From: Thermasporomyces composti
GTDB taxonomy: Bacteria; Actinomycetota; Actinomycetes; Propionibacteriales; Actinopolymorphaceae
Assembly: GCF_003386795.1 (NCBI RefSeq)
Contig: NZ_QTUC01000001.1
Location: forward strand, 3,100,001 to 3,164,000
Direction of reading: 5' to 3'
Length of the DNA stretch: 64,000 nt
The translations under genes were made by a program, and so were the position numbers. The notes under the pieces are model-generated. The model did no database searches. It saw only the letters and a program-made list of their open reading frames with translations, and was not told the origin of the DNA. Below, one piece after another: positions 44,191 through 53,545 of this stretch. How positions within the stretch are numbered: the stretch's first letter is position 1; every line of letters starts with the position of its first letter.

Positions 44191-45522
44191 GTGCGAACGA
44201 TCCGACGCCCCGCGGTACGACGAGCCGCCGAGACGGTGACGCGGCGCCTCCTGGGCGCGGCGTTCCTGGCCGTCCTGGCCGGGTTCGGCGTGCTCACCTA
44301 CGCGTTCTTCACGAAGGCGTTCACGCCCAGCGTCCAGGTGACCGTCGAGACCTCGCACATCGGCCTGCAGCTGGGCCGCCACGCCGACGTCAAGCTCCGT
44401 GGCCTCATCGTGGGTGAGGTGCGCGATGTCCGCTCCGACGGTCACACCGCGTGGGTGGACGTGGCGCTTCGCCCGGACGCGACGACGGTGATCCCGGCCA
44501 ACGTGAGCGCCCGCATCGTGCCGAAGACCCTCTTCGGTGAGAAGTACGTCGAGCTCGTCGTCCCGGACCGTCCGGCCCGCCGCACGATCGCGGAGGGCGA
44601 CGTCATCCGGCGCGAGCGCACGAGCGTCGGCCTGGAGGTGGAGGCCGTGCTCGAGGACGTCTACCCGCTGCTGCGAACGCTGCGGCCCGAGCAGCTCAAC
44701 GCGACGTTGACGGCGCTCGCCACCGCGCTCGAGGGCCGTGGGGAGGACATCGGCGCCTCCCTCAACCGGCTCGACGGCTACCTGACGAAGCTGGAGCCAC
44801 ATCTGCCGATCCTCACCGACGACGTCTCGGCGCTCGCCGACGTCGCGACCGTGTACGAGGAGGCCACTCCCGACGTGGCCCGGCTGCTCGCGAACGCGAC
44901 CCGGACCGGCGACACGGTCGTGCTCAAGCAGCGGGTCCTCGAGGACTTCCTGGTCGACCTCGCCAGTGCGGGCGCCGTGGCGCGGGAGTTCCTCGCCGCG
45001 AACGAGGACGCGCTCATCCGCGTCGGCGAGGTGAGCCGTCCCACGCTCGACCTGCTGGCGACGTACTCGCCGGAGTACGCCTGCCTGCTCGAGGGGATGG
45101 CGAAGTACGTCCCTCGGTTCGAGGACGCCTTCGGAGGCGGGGAGCACTTCGAGGGAAGCGCGCCCGCGCTCCACATCACGCTGGAGCTCGTCAACCAGAA
45201 GCGGGGTTACACCAGGGACGACCTGCCGGCGTTCCTCGACGACCGTGGACCGGGATGCCGCACGCTGCCCAACCCGCCGTACTCCCAGGACAACCCGGCG
45301 CCGGCCAGCGGAGTGCGCGACGGTGTCGGTGAGGGCCCTGGGCCCGAGGCCCGACCGCCCATCGTCGACGTGACGAGCGGGTACGCCGGGACGGTCGAGG
45401 AGCGTCGGGTCGTCAACTCCTTGTTGGCGCCAGTGCTCCAGGTCGCACCCGAGGACGTGCCCGACGCGGCGACGTTGCTGTTCGGTCCGATGGCCCGTGG
45501 GAACGAGGTGAGCCTTCGGTGA
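44191..45522 (+). CDS. mceA: Mce family protein A
   Basis: The 443-residue protein has an N-terminal membrane anchor (LLGAAFLAVLAGFGVLTYAFF), an MlaD/Mce domain at about residues 48-130 (GLQLGRHADVKLRGLIVGEV, VPKTLFGEKYVEL) and a long helical region (about 150-330) that would form the needle-like tube in the Mce complex. The start is GTG 44191. Its stop overlaps mceB. The order of six mce genes follows the classical mceA-F arrangement. Confidence 0.92.
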   Translation: MRTIRRPAVRRAAETVTRRLLGAAFLAVLAGFGVLTYAFFTKAFTPSVQVTVETSHIGLQLGRHADVKLRGLIVGEVRDVRSDGHTAWVDVALRPDATTVIPANVSARIVPKTLFGEKYVELVVPDRPARRTIAEGDVIRRERTSVGLEVEAVLEDVYPLLRTLRPEQLNATLTALATALEGRGEDIGASLNRLDGYLTKLEPHLPILTDDVSALADVATVYEEATPDVARLLANATRTGDTVVLKQRVLEDFLVDLASAGAVAREFLAANEDALIRVGEVSRPTLDLLATYSPEYACLLEGMAKYVPRFEDAFGGGEHFEGSAPALHITLELVNQKRGYTRDDLPAFLDDRGPGCRTLPNPPYSQDNPAPASGVRDGVGEGPGPEARPPIVDVTSGYAGTVEERRVVNSLLAPVLQVAPEDVPDAATLLFGPMARGNEVSLR

Positions 45523-46580
45523 GGCTGTTCACGCGTCGTCCCCTGGACCGCGAGACCGCGTCCGCGGCGGTCAAGCTGGCGCTCTTCGTCGTCGTCGCCG
45601 TCACGGCGACCGCGTTGCTGGCGATCAGCATCTCCGGCGTGGGACTGGGGGACACCCACGAGTACAAGGCGATCTTCTCCGACGCGACCGGAGTGGAGCG
45701 GGGAGACGACGTTCGGATCGCCGGCGTGCGCGTCGGCGAGGTACGCGATGTCGCGGTGCGCGTCGGCGACGACGGGCGCGCGTTGGCCGTGCTGACCTTC
45801 ACCGTCGACGCCGACGTGACGCTCGGGCGGGGGACGATCGCCGCGCTGCGGTTCCGCAACCTCGTCGGCCAGCGGTACCTCGCGTTGACCGAGGGGCCGG
45901 GCGGCACCGGCGTTCTACCACCCGGCGGCACGATCCCGCTGGAACAGACTCGTCCAGCACTGGACCTCACCCTGTTGCTCAACGGGTTCAAGCCCTTGTT
46001 CGCCGCACTGTCTCCGCGCGACGTGAACAAGCTCGCGTACCAGATCATCCAAGTGCTGCAGGGCGAGGCGGGGACGGTCGAGAGCTTGCTCGCCCACACC
46101 GCGTCGCTCACCAGCACGCTCGCCGACCGCGACAAGGTCATCGGTGACCTCATCGACAACCTCAACCGCGTGCTGGCGACGCTCGCCGAACGAGACGAGC
46201 AGCTGTCGGACATGGTGCGGGAGCTGCAGCGGTTCGTCTCAGGTCTCGCGGCCGACCGCGAGGCGATCGGCGACTCCCTGGAGGCGATCGTCGCGCTCAA
46301 CCAACAGACCCAGGACCTGCTTCGAGAAGGTCGCGACGACCTGCGGACGGACATCGAGGAGCTCGGCAAGGTCGCTGGAACACTCGAGGAGCACTCCGAC
46401 ATCGTCGAGCGCACGCTGCGCACCATGCCGCCGAAGCTGAGCGCGCTGACCCGCACCGCGACGTACGGCTCGTGGTTCAACTTCTACCTGTGCGACTTCG
46501 AAGGTCGCATCGTTCTCCCGGACGGGACGGAGCTGCCGCGGCTGTCCTTCCATGTCGCGGCGCAGAGGTGCCGACGGTGA
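45519..46580 (+). CDS. mceB: Mce family protein B
   Basis: The 353-residue protein has a single N-terminal helix (ALFVVVAVTATALLAISISG), an Mce domain (ATGVERGDDVRIAGVRVGEV, IAALRFRNLVGQRYLAL) and a long alpha-helical part (SLTSTLADRDKVIGDLIDNL, LAERDEQLSDMVRELQRF) ending near FYLCDFEG. The GTG overlaps the mceA stop. Confidence 0.92.
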   Translation: MRLFTRRPLDRETASAAVKLALFVVVAVTATALLAISISGVGLGDTHEYKAIFSDATGVERGDDVRIAGVRVGEVRDVAVRVGDDGRALAVLTFTVDADVTLGRGTIAALRFRNLVGQRYLALTEGPGGTGVLPPGGTIPLEQTRPALDLTLLLNGFKPLFAALSPRDVNKLAYQIIQVLQGEAGTVESLLAHTASLTSTLADRDKVIGDLIDNLNRVLATLAERDEQLSDMVRELQRFVSGLAADREAIGDSLEAIVALNQQTQDLLREGRDDLRTDIEELGKVAGTLEEHSDIVERTLRTMPPKLSALTRTATYGSWFNFYLCDFEGRIVLPDGTELPRLSFHVAAQRCRR

Positions 46581-46590
46581 GGTGGTGGCG

Positions 46591-47622
46591 GTGAGGAGGA
46601 CGCGGAACCCCCTCGTGGTCGGTGCGGTCGGGCTGACCGTGCTCGTCTGTCTCGTCTACGCGGCGTTCCATGCCCACGAGCTGCCGATCATCGGCGGCGG
46701 GACGACGTACGTCGCGCAGTTCAGCGAGGCCGGTGGGCTCCGCGTGGACGACGAGGTGCGGATCGCCGGGGTCAAGGTCGGCTCGGTCGAGGCGGTCGAG
46801 CTGGCCGGAGACCACGTGCGGGTGACGTTCCGGCTCGAGAAGGACGCTCCCCGCCTCGGGACGCGCACGCGCGCCTCGATCCGGGTCAAGACTCTCCTCG
46901 GGCGGGTGTACCTCGCGTTGGAGCCCGCCGGCCCGGGCCAGCTCGCCCCTGACGAGGAGATCCCGCTCTCTCGCACCGTCGCGCCGTACGACGTGGTGGA
47001 CGCGTTCAGCGACCTCGCGGTCACGAGCGAACGCATCGACACCGCCCAGTTGGCGCGGGCGCTCGACACCCTGAGCGCCACGTTCGCCGATACCGCACCG
47101 GAGGTCCGGGGAACGCTGGAAGGGCTGTCCCGGCTGTCCCGCACGATCGCCTCCCGCGACGCGCAGCTGCGCACCCTCCTGGCGCGCGCCAACACCGTCT
47201 CGAAGGTTCTCGCCGCACGCGACGAGCAAATCGCCCGTCTCATCCGTGACGGCGACCTGCTCCTGCGCGAGCTCCACGCGCGGCGCGAGCTGATCCACCA
47301 GTTGTTGGTCACCACCCAGGAGCTGGCGGTGCAGATCACCGGCCTGGTCCGAGACAACCGTGCCGAGCTGGAGCCGGCGCTGCGTCACCTCGCGGCAGTG
47401 GTGGAGCTGTTGCGAAGGAACCAGCGTGACCTGGACCGCAGCATCGAGCTGCTCGCGCCGTTCGTGCGGGTCTTCGCCAACACGCTCGGCACCGGCCCCT
47501 GGTTCGACACCTACATTCCCAACCTCGCTCCGCTTCCCGCCGTCCCCAGGCTGCCGGGGGACGACGATCCCGACGTCCCGCGCCTGCCGCGGCCGAACCG
47601 GCACACCGGAGGTGGTCGATGA
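46591..47622 (+). CDS. mceC: Mce family protein C
   Basis: This protein has 343 residues from the preferred GTG 46591, which has GAGGTGG upstream and starts RRTRNPLVVGAVGL at the membrane helix; GTGs at 46582 and 46585 and an ATG at 46552 are in frame, the last overlapping mceB by 29 bases. The Mce domain contains EAGGLRVDDEVRIAGVKVGSV and IRVKTLLGRVYLAL, then a long helical region and FDTYIPNLAPLPAVPRLPG near the end. The stop overlaps mceD. Confidence 0.9.
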   Translation: MRRTRNPLVVGAVGLTVLVCLVYAAFHAHELPIIGGGTTYVAQFSEAGGLRVDDEVRIAGVKVGSVEAVELAGDHVRVTFRLEKDAPRLGTRTRASIRVKTLLGRVYLALEPAGPGQLAPDEEIPLSRTVAPYDVVDAFSDLAVTSERIDTAQLARALDTLSATFADTAPEVRGTLEGLSRLSRTIASRDAQLRTLLARANTVSKVLAARDEQIARLIRDGDLLLRELHARRELIHQLLVTTQELAVQITGLVRDNRAELEPALRHLAAVVELLRRNQRDLDRSIELLAPFVRVFANTLGTGPWFDTYIPNLAPLPAVPRLPGDDDPDVPRLPRPNRHTGGGR

Positions 47623-48794
47623 GCGCGATGCTGCGCCGATGGTCGCGAGGCATGCACGCTCTCGCGCTCCTGGTCGCGGTCACGGTGGTGGCGACGACGA
47701 CGTACGCCCTCTGGCCGGAGCGGTCCACGCGGCGGGTCGTCGCCGACTTCCCACGCGCGATCGGGCTGTACGCGGGATCCGACGTCCGGGTGCTCGGCGT
47801 TCCGATCGGCCGCGTCGACCGCGTGGTCCCGCGTGGCGACGTCGTCCGGGTCGAGATGTCCTACGACGCCCGGCACAAGATCCCCGCGGACGCCCAGGCC
47901 GTCATCGTCGCGCCGTCCATCGTGAGCGACCGTTACGTCCAGCTCACGCCCGTCTATCGAGGTGGGCCGGTGCTGCCGGACGGTGCGCGGATTCCGGTCG
48001 ATCGGACGGCCGTGCCGGTCGAGCTGGACCGGATCTACGAGAGCCTGGACGACCTCGCGGTCGCCTTGGGGCCGCAGGGAGCCAACAAGGACGGCGCGTT
48101 GTCGCGCGCGCTCCGGGTCGGCGCGGCCAACCTCGACGGGCAGGGCGCGCGGCTGCGCGGCACGATCGGCGACCTCGCGGAGGCGAGCGAGACGCTCGCC
48201 GCTGGGCGGGAGGACCTCTTCGCCACTGTCCGTCAGCTGCGACAGTTCACCTCCACCTTGGCGGCCAGCGACGAGCAGGTGCGGCGGTTCAACGCCGACC
48301 TGGCCGCTGTCGCCGAGCAGCTGGCGGGCGAGCGCGAGGACTTGGAGGCAGCGCTGGACAACCTCGCCGTCGCCTTGACCGAGCTGTCGTCGTTCGTCCG
48401 TGAGAACCGCGACGAGCTCCGGGCGAACGTCGACGACCTCACCGAGCTGTCGCGAACGCTGGTCAAACAGCAGGAGGCCCTGCGGGAGGTGTTGGACACC
48501 GCCCCGGTCGCACTGGCGAACCTCGACCGTACCTACAACCCGCGGACCGGCACGCTCGACACCCGCGACAACTTCGCCCAGCTCGACGATCCCGGCCTCT
48601 ACCTGTGCTCCCTTCTCGAGCAGGCCGGCGAGTCCCGGGCGCTGTGCGAGCTGCTCCGTACCGTCCTGGACGACCTGCCGCTCCCGGAGGTGCCCGGAGG
48701 TCCGGCCGGCACCACGTCGGAGACCTCGCTCGGTCCGGACCGCGACGCGCGCCAGGGTGGCTCCCACCGAAGTGGGAGGGAGGGACGGCGATGA
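47619..48794 (+). CDS. mceD: Mce family protein D
   Basis: The 391-residue protein has an N-terminal helix ([19 protein letters not shown]), an Mce domain ([40 protein letters not shown]) and a long helical segment rich in [19 protein letters not shown] heptads. ATG overlaps the mceC stop and its own stop overlaps mceE (ATGA both times). Confidence 0.92.
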   Translation: MSAMLRRWSRGMHALALLVAVTVVATTTYALWPERSTRRVVADFPRAIGLYAGSDVRVLGVPIGRVDRVVPRGDVVRVEMSYDARHKIPADAQAVIVAPSIVSDRYVQLTPVYRGGPVLPDGARIPVDRTAVPVELDRIYESLDDLAVALGPQGANKDGALSRALRVGAANLDGQGARLRGTIGDLAEASETLAAGREDLFATVRQLRQFTSTLAASDEQVRRFNADLAAVAEQLAGEREDLEAALDNLAVALTELSSFVRENRDELRANVDDLTELSRTLVKQQEALREVLDTAPVALANLDRTYNPRTGTLDTRDNFAQLDDPGLYLCSLLEQAGESRALCELLRTVLDDLPLPEVPGGPAGTTSETSLGPDRDARQGGSHRSGREGRR

Positions 48795-50212
48795 GCCGGT
48801 CGACGCGGGTCGCGCGAGCGGCTGCCGTCTGGCTGGTTGTCGGCGGGCTGCTGACCGGCTGCGGGCTCGAGGGGTTCACCGTTCACGACCTCCCGCTGCC
48901 GGGTGGCGTCAGCACCGGCGAGGACTCCTTCCGGGTCACGGCACAGTTCCGCGACGTGCTCGACCTGGTCCCGCGTTCCGCGGTCAAGGTCAATGACGTC
49001 ACGGTCGGCGAGGTGGAAGACATCTGGCTCGACGGCTTCACCGCCCACGTACGGATGCGCCTGGACGGCTCGGTGCGCCTCCCCGACAACGCGACCGCTC
49101 GGATTCGCCAGACCAGCCTGCTGGGGGAGAAGTTCGTCTCGCTCGCGCCGCCCAGTCGCCGTGCCTACGGCCGGCTGAATGACGGTGACGTGATCCCCCT
49201 CGCCCGAACCGGTCGCAACGTCGAGGTGGAGGAGGTGCTGTCGGCGCTCTCGCTGCTGCTGAACGGCGGCGGTGTCGCCCAGCTGAAGACCATCAGCGTC
49301 GAGCTGTCGAAGGTTCTCGACGGTCGTGAGGAGGACGTCCGCCACCTCCTCCACAACCTCGAGGCCTTCCTCGGCGAGCTCGACCGGCACAAGCGGGAGA
49401 TCACCCGGGCGATCGAGGCACTGGACCGGCTCTCCGCCTCGCTCGCGCGACAGCGTGGCACGATCGCCGCCGCCGTCGAGGAGCTGCCGCCCGCGCTCGA
49501 GGTCCTCGCCGACCAGCGCCGCAACCTCACCCGGATGCTCGTGGAGCTGTCCCGGTTGGGGACCGTGGGAACGCGCGTGATCGAGGCCTCGAAGGCCGAC
49601 CTGCTGGCGAACCTGGAGGCGCTCGCACCCATCCTCACCGAGCTGGCGAAGGCCGGCGAGAACCTCCCCAAGGCGTTGGAGGTCCTGTTCACCTACCCGT
49701 TCGCCGACTCCGCTCTCGACGCGGTGCGCGGCGACTACACGAACCTCCAGCTCACCCTCGACCTCGACCTGCAGGGGTTGCTGTCCGGCCAGACCCCGCC
49801 TCCCGTGCCGTTGCCGCTCCCCACGTCGCTGCCGACGTCCCTCCCCACATCCCTGCCGACGTCCCTCCCGCTGCCCACCTCGCTCCCTCTGCCCACGGCC
49901 TTGCCGACGTCCCTCCCGACCTCCCTGCCGCTTCCGACCGAGCTCCCGGTCCCGCTGCCGACGCTGCCGGCTCCTCAGCGCAGCCCGGGCGATCGCACGT
50001 TGCCCTGCCTGCCGCCACTGACTTGTGTCGGTGGCGCGGCCGCTGCGTCTCCCTCAGGGCCTCCCGCAGGGGCTGTCCCAGGCGACGTTTCGGCAACTCC
50101 TGACCCAGGTGCCCCGGCGGTGGCGCAGGGGACGCTGACACCGGTGACCTCGCCGGTGTCGTCGGATCAGGCCGCGCATCTGGCACGGCTGCTGCTGGTG
50201 GGGGTGCGATGA
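48791..50212 (+). CDS. mceE: Mce family lipoprotein E
   Basis: The 473-residue protein has a lipoprotein signal (VVGGLLTGC, Cys24), as is usual for the fifth Mce protein. The Mce domain contains [23 protein letters not shown] and [17 protein letters not shown], followed by helical heptads ([20 protein letters not shown]). Residues about 337-395 are an expanded Pro/Leu/Thr/Ser repeat (PTSLPTSLP), unusual in length. The C-terminus is Ala/Pro-rich. Both ends overlap neighbouring genes. Confidence 0.92.
   Translation: MSRSTRVARAAAVWLVVGGLLTGCGLEGFTVHDLPLPGGVSTGEDSFRVTAQFRDVLDLVPRSAVKVNDVTVGEVEDIWLDGFTAHVRMRLDGSVRLPDNATARIRQTSLLGEKFVSLAPPSRRAYGRLNDGDVIPLARTGRNVEVEEVLSALSLLLNGGGVAQLKTISVELSKVLDGREEDVRHLLHNLEAFLGELDRHKREITRAIEALDRLSASLARQRGTIAAAVEELPPALEVLADQRRNLTRMLVELSRLGTVGTRVIEASKADLLANLEALAPILTELAKAGENLPKALEVLFTYPFADSALDAVRGDYTNLQLTLDLDLQGLLSGQTPPPVPLPLPTSLPTSLPTSLPTSLPLPTSLPLPTALPTSLPTSLPLPTELPVPLPTLPAPQRSPGDRTLPCLPPLTCVGGAAAASPSGPPAGAVPGDVSATPDPGAPAVAQGTLTPVTSPVSSDQAAHLARLLLVGVR
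49799..49975 (+). repeat. In-frame minisatellite in mceE
   Basis: Degenerate 12-bp units of the form CTGCCGACGTCCCTCCCC encode repeated PTSLP/PLPTS phrases. It is a coding low-complexity tract, likely variable in length between strains by slippage, and forms an extended spacer in the exported protein. Confidence 0.75.
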
Positions 50213-51633
50213 TCACGAAGGCGGCCCGGATCCAGCTCGCCGTGTTCCTCGCGCTCACCATGGTGGGTGTCAGCCTCGTGGGCGCTCGGTACGTCGGGCT
50301 CGGGGCGCGCCTCGTCGGCGGGACGTACAGCGTCCACGCCGACTTCGCCGAAGCGGGTGGAATCTTCGAGGGCGCCGAGGTGACTTACCGTGGCGTCGCC
50401 GTGGGGCGGGTCGGAGCGCTGGTCCCCACGTCGTCGGGGGTGCGCGTCGAGCTGGTCCTCGACGACGACAGCAGGGTGCCGGCTGACACAGTGGCCGTCA
50501 TCGCCAACCGCTCCGCGATCGGCGAGCAGTACGTCGACCTCCAGCCCCGCCGTCGCGGTCCGCCCTACCTCGAGGACGGGTCGAGGATTCCGCGTGCCAA
50601 GACGCGGACGCCGCTGTCCACGACGCAGCTGCTCGTGGACCTGGACCGACTGGTGGCGTCCGTGCCGCGACGCGACCTCGTCACGGTGATCGACGAGCTC
50701 GGTGCGGCCTTCGCGGGGAGCGGTGGTGACCTGTCCCGCCTCATCGACGCCGGGAACGCCCTCGTCGAAGCGGCGGACGCCAACCTCCACGACACCGTGG
50801 CGCTCCTCAAGGACGGTCGCACCGTGCTCCAGACCCAGCGGGAGTCGGCTCGCGCCATCAGGAGCTTCGCCGCCGACCTGGCCGACCTGTCGGACACCTT
50901 GGTGGAGGCCGACGGCGATCTGCGGGCGGTGCTCGACGAGGGTGTGGTGGCGGCACGCGAGCTTCGGGCGCTCATCGAGGAGAACGCCGAGGACGTCCCG
51001 GTCCTCCTGGCCAACCTCGCCACGACCGGACAGATCGTCCGGGTCCGCCTCAAAGGCCTCCAGCAGGTGCTGATCCTCTACCCCTACGTCGTCCGCGGGG
51101 GCTACACCGTGATCGCGCCCGAGCCGGGGACGGGTCGCTACACGGCGCACTTCGGCCTCCAGCTGTCGCTTGCGCCGCGGGCGTGCCGGAAGGGCTACGG
51201 CCAGACCACGAAACGCACGCCGGAGGACGTGGAGCCCACGCCACCGAACACCGACGCCCGGTGCGCCGACGCGACAACGACGATGCGCGGCGCGCACAAC
51301 GCGCCCGGCGCCCGCGGGGGTCCGTCGCCGCGCCGACCTGACGAGCAGTCCGCGCGAGCGGGGAGGGACGCGAGACGACCTGGCCTGGCCGGGGGACGGA
51401 CGAAACCGGGAGGGACGCCGACGAGCTCGGCAGGAGGGTCGGTGGGGGAACCGGCACCGGGGGCGACCGTACCGACCGTGGCGGAGTACGACCCGTCGAG
51501 TGGAGTCTTCCGGCTGCCGGACGGCAGGTCGGCGCGGCTGGGATCCCTCGGCGGTCAGCGACAGATGTTCGGAGAGGACTCCTGGAAGTGGCTACTGATC
51601 GGCCCGCTGAGCAAGGAACGGACGAGCCGGTGA
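50209..51633 (+). CDS. mceF: Mce family protein F
   Basis: The 474-residue protein has an N-terminal helix ([20 protein letters not shown]), an Mce domain ([38 protein letters not shown]) and helical region to about residue 300, then [16 protein letters not shown]. The last about 130 residues are disordered, Gly/Pro/Arg-rich, with a final conserved-looking patch ([25 protein letters not shown]). The ATG overlaps the mceE stop. Confidence 0.92.
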   Translation: MITKAARIQLAVFLALTMVGVSLVGARYVGLGARLVGGTYSVHADFAEAGGIFEGAEVTYRGVAVGRVGALVPTSSGVRVELVLDDDSRVPADTVAVIANRSAIGEQYVDLQPRRRGPPYLEDGSRIPRAKTRTPLSTTQLLVDLDRLVASVPRRDLVTVIDELGAAFAGSGGDLSRLIDAGNALVEAADANLHDTVALLKDGRTVLQTQRESARAIRSFAADLADLSDTLVEADGDLRAVLDEGVVAARELRALIEENAEDVPVLLANLATTGQIVRVRLKGLQQVLILYPYVVRGGYTVIAPEPGTGRYTAHFGLQLSLAPRACRKGYGQTTKRTPEDVEPTPPNTDARCADATTTMRGAHNAPGARGGPSPRRPDEQSARAGRDARRPGLAGGRTKPGGTPTSSAGGSVGEPAPGATVPTVAEYDPSSGVFRLPDGRSARLGSLGGQRQMFGEDSWKWLLIGPLSKERTSR

Positions 51634-52517
51634 CGGCCGAGGACGCGTCCCCGGAGGCACCCCCCGGGACTGCGACCGCCGGGCGGGGGACAACTGGGTC
51701 GACGGGCACCGATTCCACGGGCACTGGCTCCACGGGCGCTGGCTCCACGGGCACTGGCTCCACGGGCGCTGGCTCCACAAGCGCCGGGACGGCCACCGCC
51801 GACCCGGCCGCCGCGGAGGGCACGACCCCTGAGGCCGGGCGCGCCGACGCGCGGGACGCCGGCTCGACCGAGTCCGCCGCGGCTGGCCACGACGTGACCG
51901 AAGCAGACGCGCCCGGATCGGACGTGACGCGAGACGCGACGGAAGCGGCGGCAGCCGAGGCGGCGGGGACCGAGACGCCGGCAGGGGCCGAGACGCCGGC
52001 AGGGACCGAGACGCCGGCGGGGGGAGCGCCTCGCCAGCGTGGAGCCACGCTGCTGAGCGGGGCCTTGGCAGTGCTGCTGGTCGCGGCGGTGGTCGCCGCG
52101 GTCTTCCTCGGGATGGAGGCCCGGCGCCTCTCGGAGCTCGAGCGCCAACGCGCCGAAGCCGTCCGCACCGCCCGCCAGCTCGTGGTCGATTTCCTCACCC
52201 ATGACTACCGGTCGTTCGAGCGGACGCAGCGGAACGTCCTCGCGCTCTCCTCCGGCGACTTCGCCGAGCAGTACCGCGCCTCGGCGAGGAAGCTGCGCGA
52301 CTTCATCCGCGAGGTGCGCTCGGTCTCCGAAGGCGAGGTCCTGGAGGCCGGGGTGGTGAGCTTCGATCCGGACTCCGCCCGCGTCCTGGTGGTGGCCGAC
52401 GCCGACGTCACCAACGTCGCGACCGAGACGCCACAGCCGCGGCACTACCGCATCCAGGTCGACCTCAGCCGGGAGGAGGCCGGCTGGCGCGTCGTCGACC
52501 TCACCTTCGTCGGATAG
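51630..52517 (+). CDS. Mce-associated membrane protein 1
   Basis: The preferred GTG 51630 overlaps the mceF stop (GTGA); an in-frame GTG at 51588 is possible. The 295-residue protein has a long acidic, Thr/Ala/Gly-rich N-terminal part with two repeat tracts (residues about 1-130), one transmembrane helix (GALAVLLVAAVVAAVFLGM, about 143-161) and a C-terminal domain like those of Mce-associated proteins (RQLVVDFLTHDYRSFERTQR, FRLRDF-like helix, VTNVATETPQPRHYRIQVDL). Such proteins follow mceF in most actinobacterial mce operons and probably stabilise the complex. Confidence 0.85.
   Translation: MTAEDASPEAPPGTATAGRGTTGSTGTDSTGTGSTGAGSTGTGSTGAGSTSAGTATADPAAAEGTTPEAGRADARDAGSTESAAAGHDVTEADAPGSDVTRDATEAAAAEAAGTETPAGAETPAGTETPAGGAPRQRGATLLSGALAVLLVAAVVAAVFLGMEARRLSELERQRAEAVRTARQLVVDFLTHDYRSFERTQRNVLALSSGDFAEQYRASARKLRDFIREVRSVSEGEVLEAGVVSFDPDSARVLVVADADVTNVATETPQPRHYRIQVDLSREEAGWRVVDLTFVG
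51714..51776 (+). repeat. In-frame 15-bp repeats (STGTG/STGAG) in Mce-associated protein 1
   Basis: About four 15-bp units alternate between TCCACGGGCACTGGC and TCCACGGGCGCTGGC, giving a 30-bp higher-order period. They encode Ser-Thr-Gly-Thr/Ala-Gly and lie in the cytoplasmic disordered N-terminal part. Confidence 0.8.
51972..52025 (+). repeat. In-frame 18-bp repeats (ETPAGA/T) in Mce-associated protein 1
   Basis: Three 18-bp units starting GAGACGCCGGC (51972, 51990, 52008) encode Glu-Thr-Pro-Ala-Gly phrases directly before the transmembrane helix. Confidence 0.8.
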
Positions 52518-52544
52518 CGCGCACAGGTCGGACAGGAGGGCACC

Positions 52545-53183
52545 ATGAGGACGAGCCCAGCCACCACCGGCGATGAGGCGGCCAAGGTCGAGGCGGCCAA
52601 GGTGGTCGAGGGACTCGCCGGCGACGCCGGGCAGACGGACGGGCCGGGCGAGACCGTGGCTCAGCAGGTAGGGGCGCGGCCGTCACGCGGCTCCGCAGGG
52701 CGCCGACCGCTGTCGTGGCGGGTGTGGCTCCTCGCCGCCCTCACGCTGGTCGCGGTGCTCGTCAGCGCCGTCCTGGGCTATCGCGTCCACACGGCGCGCG
52801 CGGTCGAGACGGCGCGCGTCCAGGCCCTCCGCGCTGGGACCGATGCCGCTGAGGTCGTCCTGAGCTACGACCACCGCCGGCTGGACCGGGACGTCGCGCG
52901 GGCCCGACGCCTGATCACCGGGCGCTTCGAGCGGGAGTACACGAGGTTCGTCCGGACGGCGGTGCGGCCGGTCGCCGAGCGAACCGGCGCTGTCGTGCGG
53001 GCCGAGGCGCGGGCGGCCTCCGTGGTCTCCGCCAGCTCCCAGCGGGTGGTGCTCGTCCTCTTCGTCAACCAGACGACGACCCTCGCCGAACGCCCGGAGC
53101 CCAGAGTCGACCTGACCCGGGTCCGGATGACCATGGAGCGGGTGGGGGAGCGCTGGCTGGTGAGCCGGGTGGAGGCCCTGTAG
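52545..53183 (+). CDS. Mce-associated membrane protein 2
   Basis: The 212-residue protein has a short Ala/Gly-rich N-terminus, a transmembrane helix (VWLLAALTLVAVLVSAVLGY, about 60-79) and a C-terminal domain with GTDAAEVVLSYDHRRLDRDVARA, ITGRFEREYTRFV and VLVLFVNQTTT, the same layout as the preceding protein. ACAGGAGGG precedes ATG 52545. A terminator follows immediately, so this ends the mce operon. Confidence 0.88.
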   Translation: MRTSPATTGDEAAKVEAAKVVEGLAGDAGQTDGPGETVAQQVGARPSRGSAGRRPLSWRVWLLAALTLVAVLVSAVLGYRVHTARAVETARVQALRAGTDAAEVVLSYDHRRLDRDVARARRLITGRFEREYTRFVRTAVRPVAERTGAVVRAEARAASVVSASSQRVVLVLFVNQTTTLAERPEPRVDLTRVRMTMERVGERWLVSRVEAL

Positions 53184-53186
53184 CCG

Positions 53187-53221
53187 CGCCCGTGAGCGGC
53201 GACCCGTGCCGCTCACGGGCG
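53187..53221 (+). terminator. Terminator of the mce operon
   Basis: Perfect 14-bp arms (CGCCCGTGAGCGGC and GCCGCTCACGGGCG) with a 7-nt loop start 3 bp past the stop codon. There is no U-tract. Confidence 0.75.
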
Positions 53222-53425
53222 GTGCGTCCGAAGCGTGGCGTATCGGACGGCGGTGACGCGCTTGACTCCGCTCCTCTGGAGCGTCATGCTCCAGTTAAGG
53301 GTCATCTGTAGGCAGGTGGCCGCCATCGGTGACCGGTGGCCGGGGACCGGACCGTGACATACGGTGAGAGATGGCGCCGACGGCGACGCGCCGCGGTGAC
53401 TTGGCTTCGCGACTACCCACCGGAC
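53222..53425. other. Intergenic region upstream of the rpoBC promoter
   Basis: No gene is seen. The sequence is comparatively less GC-rich around 53270-53310. Additional upstream rpoB promoters may lie here, but none is obvious. Confidence 0.4.
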
Positions 53426-53454
53426 TGGACAGCAGTGTACGCTGTGGCTACACT
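53426..53454 (+). promoter_or_regulatory. Sigma-A-type promoter of rpoBC
   Basis: TGGACA (53426-53431) and TACACT (53449-53454) are exactly 17 bp apart, a strong match to the housekeeping consensus. Initiation would occur about 53461, leaving an 85-nt leader before rpoB. Confidence 0.8.
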
Positions 53455-53545
53455 GTCGCTTTGCCCTGCCTTCCGACCGCTCCCAGGGTGACCTGGGTCG
53501 GTCTGGCATGTGAGAGACGAGTCCGCAGCCTCGGAAGGACCCCTC

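Noticed and set aside
42208..45174. Minus-strand open frame of 988 codons across the mce genes
   Set aside because: It is antisense to overlapping, well-supported mce genes; its Arg/Asp/Glu/His-rich composition is typical of shadow frames.
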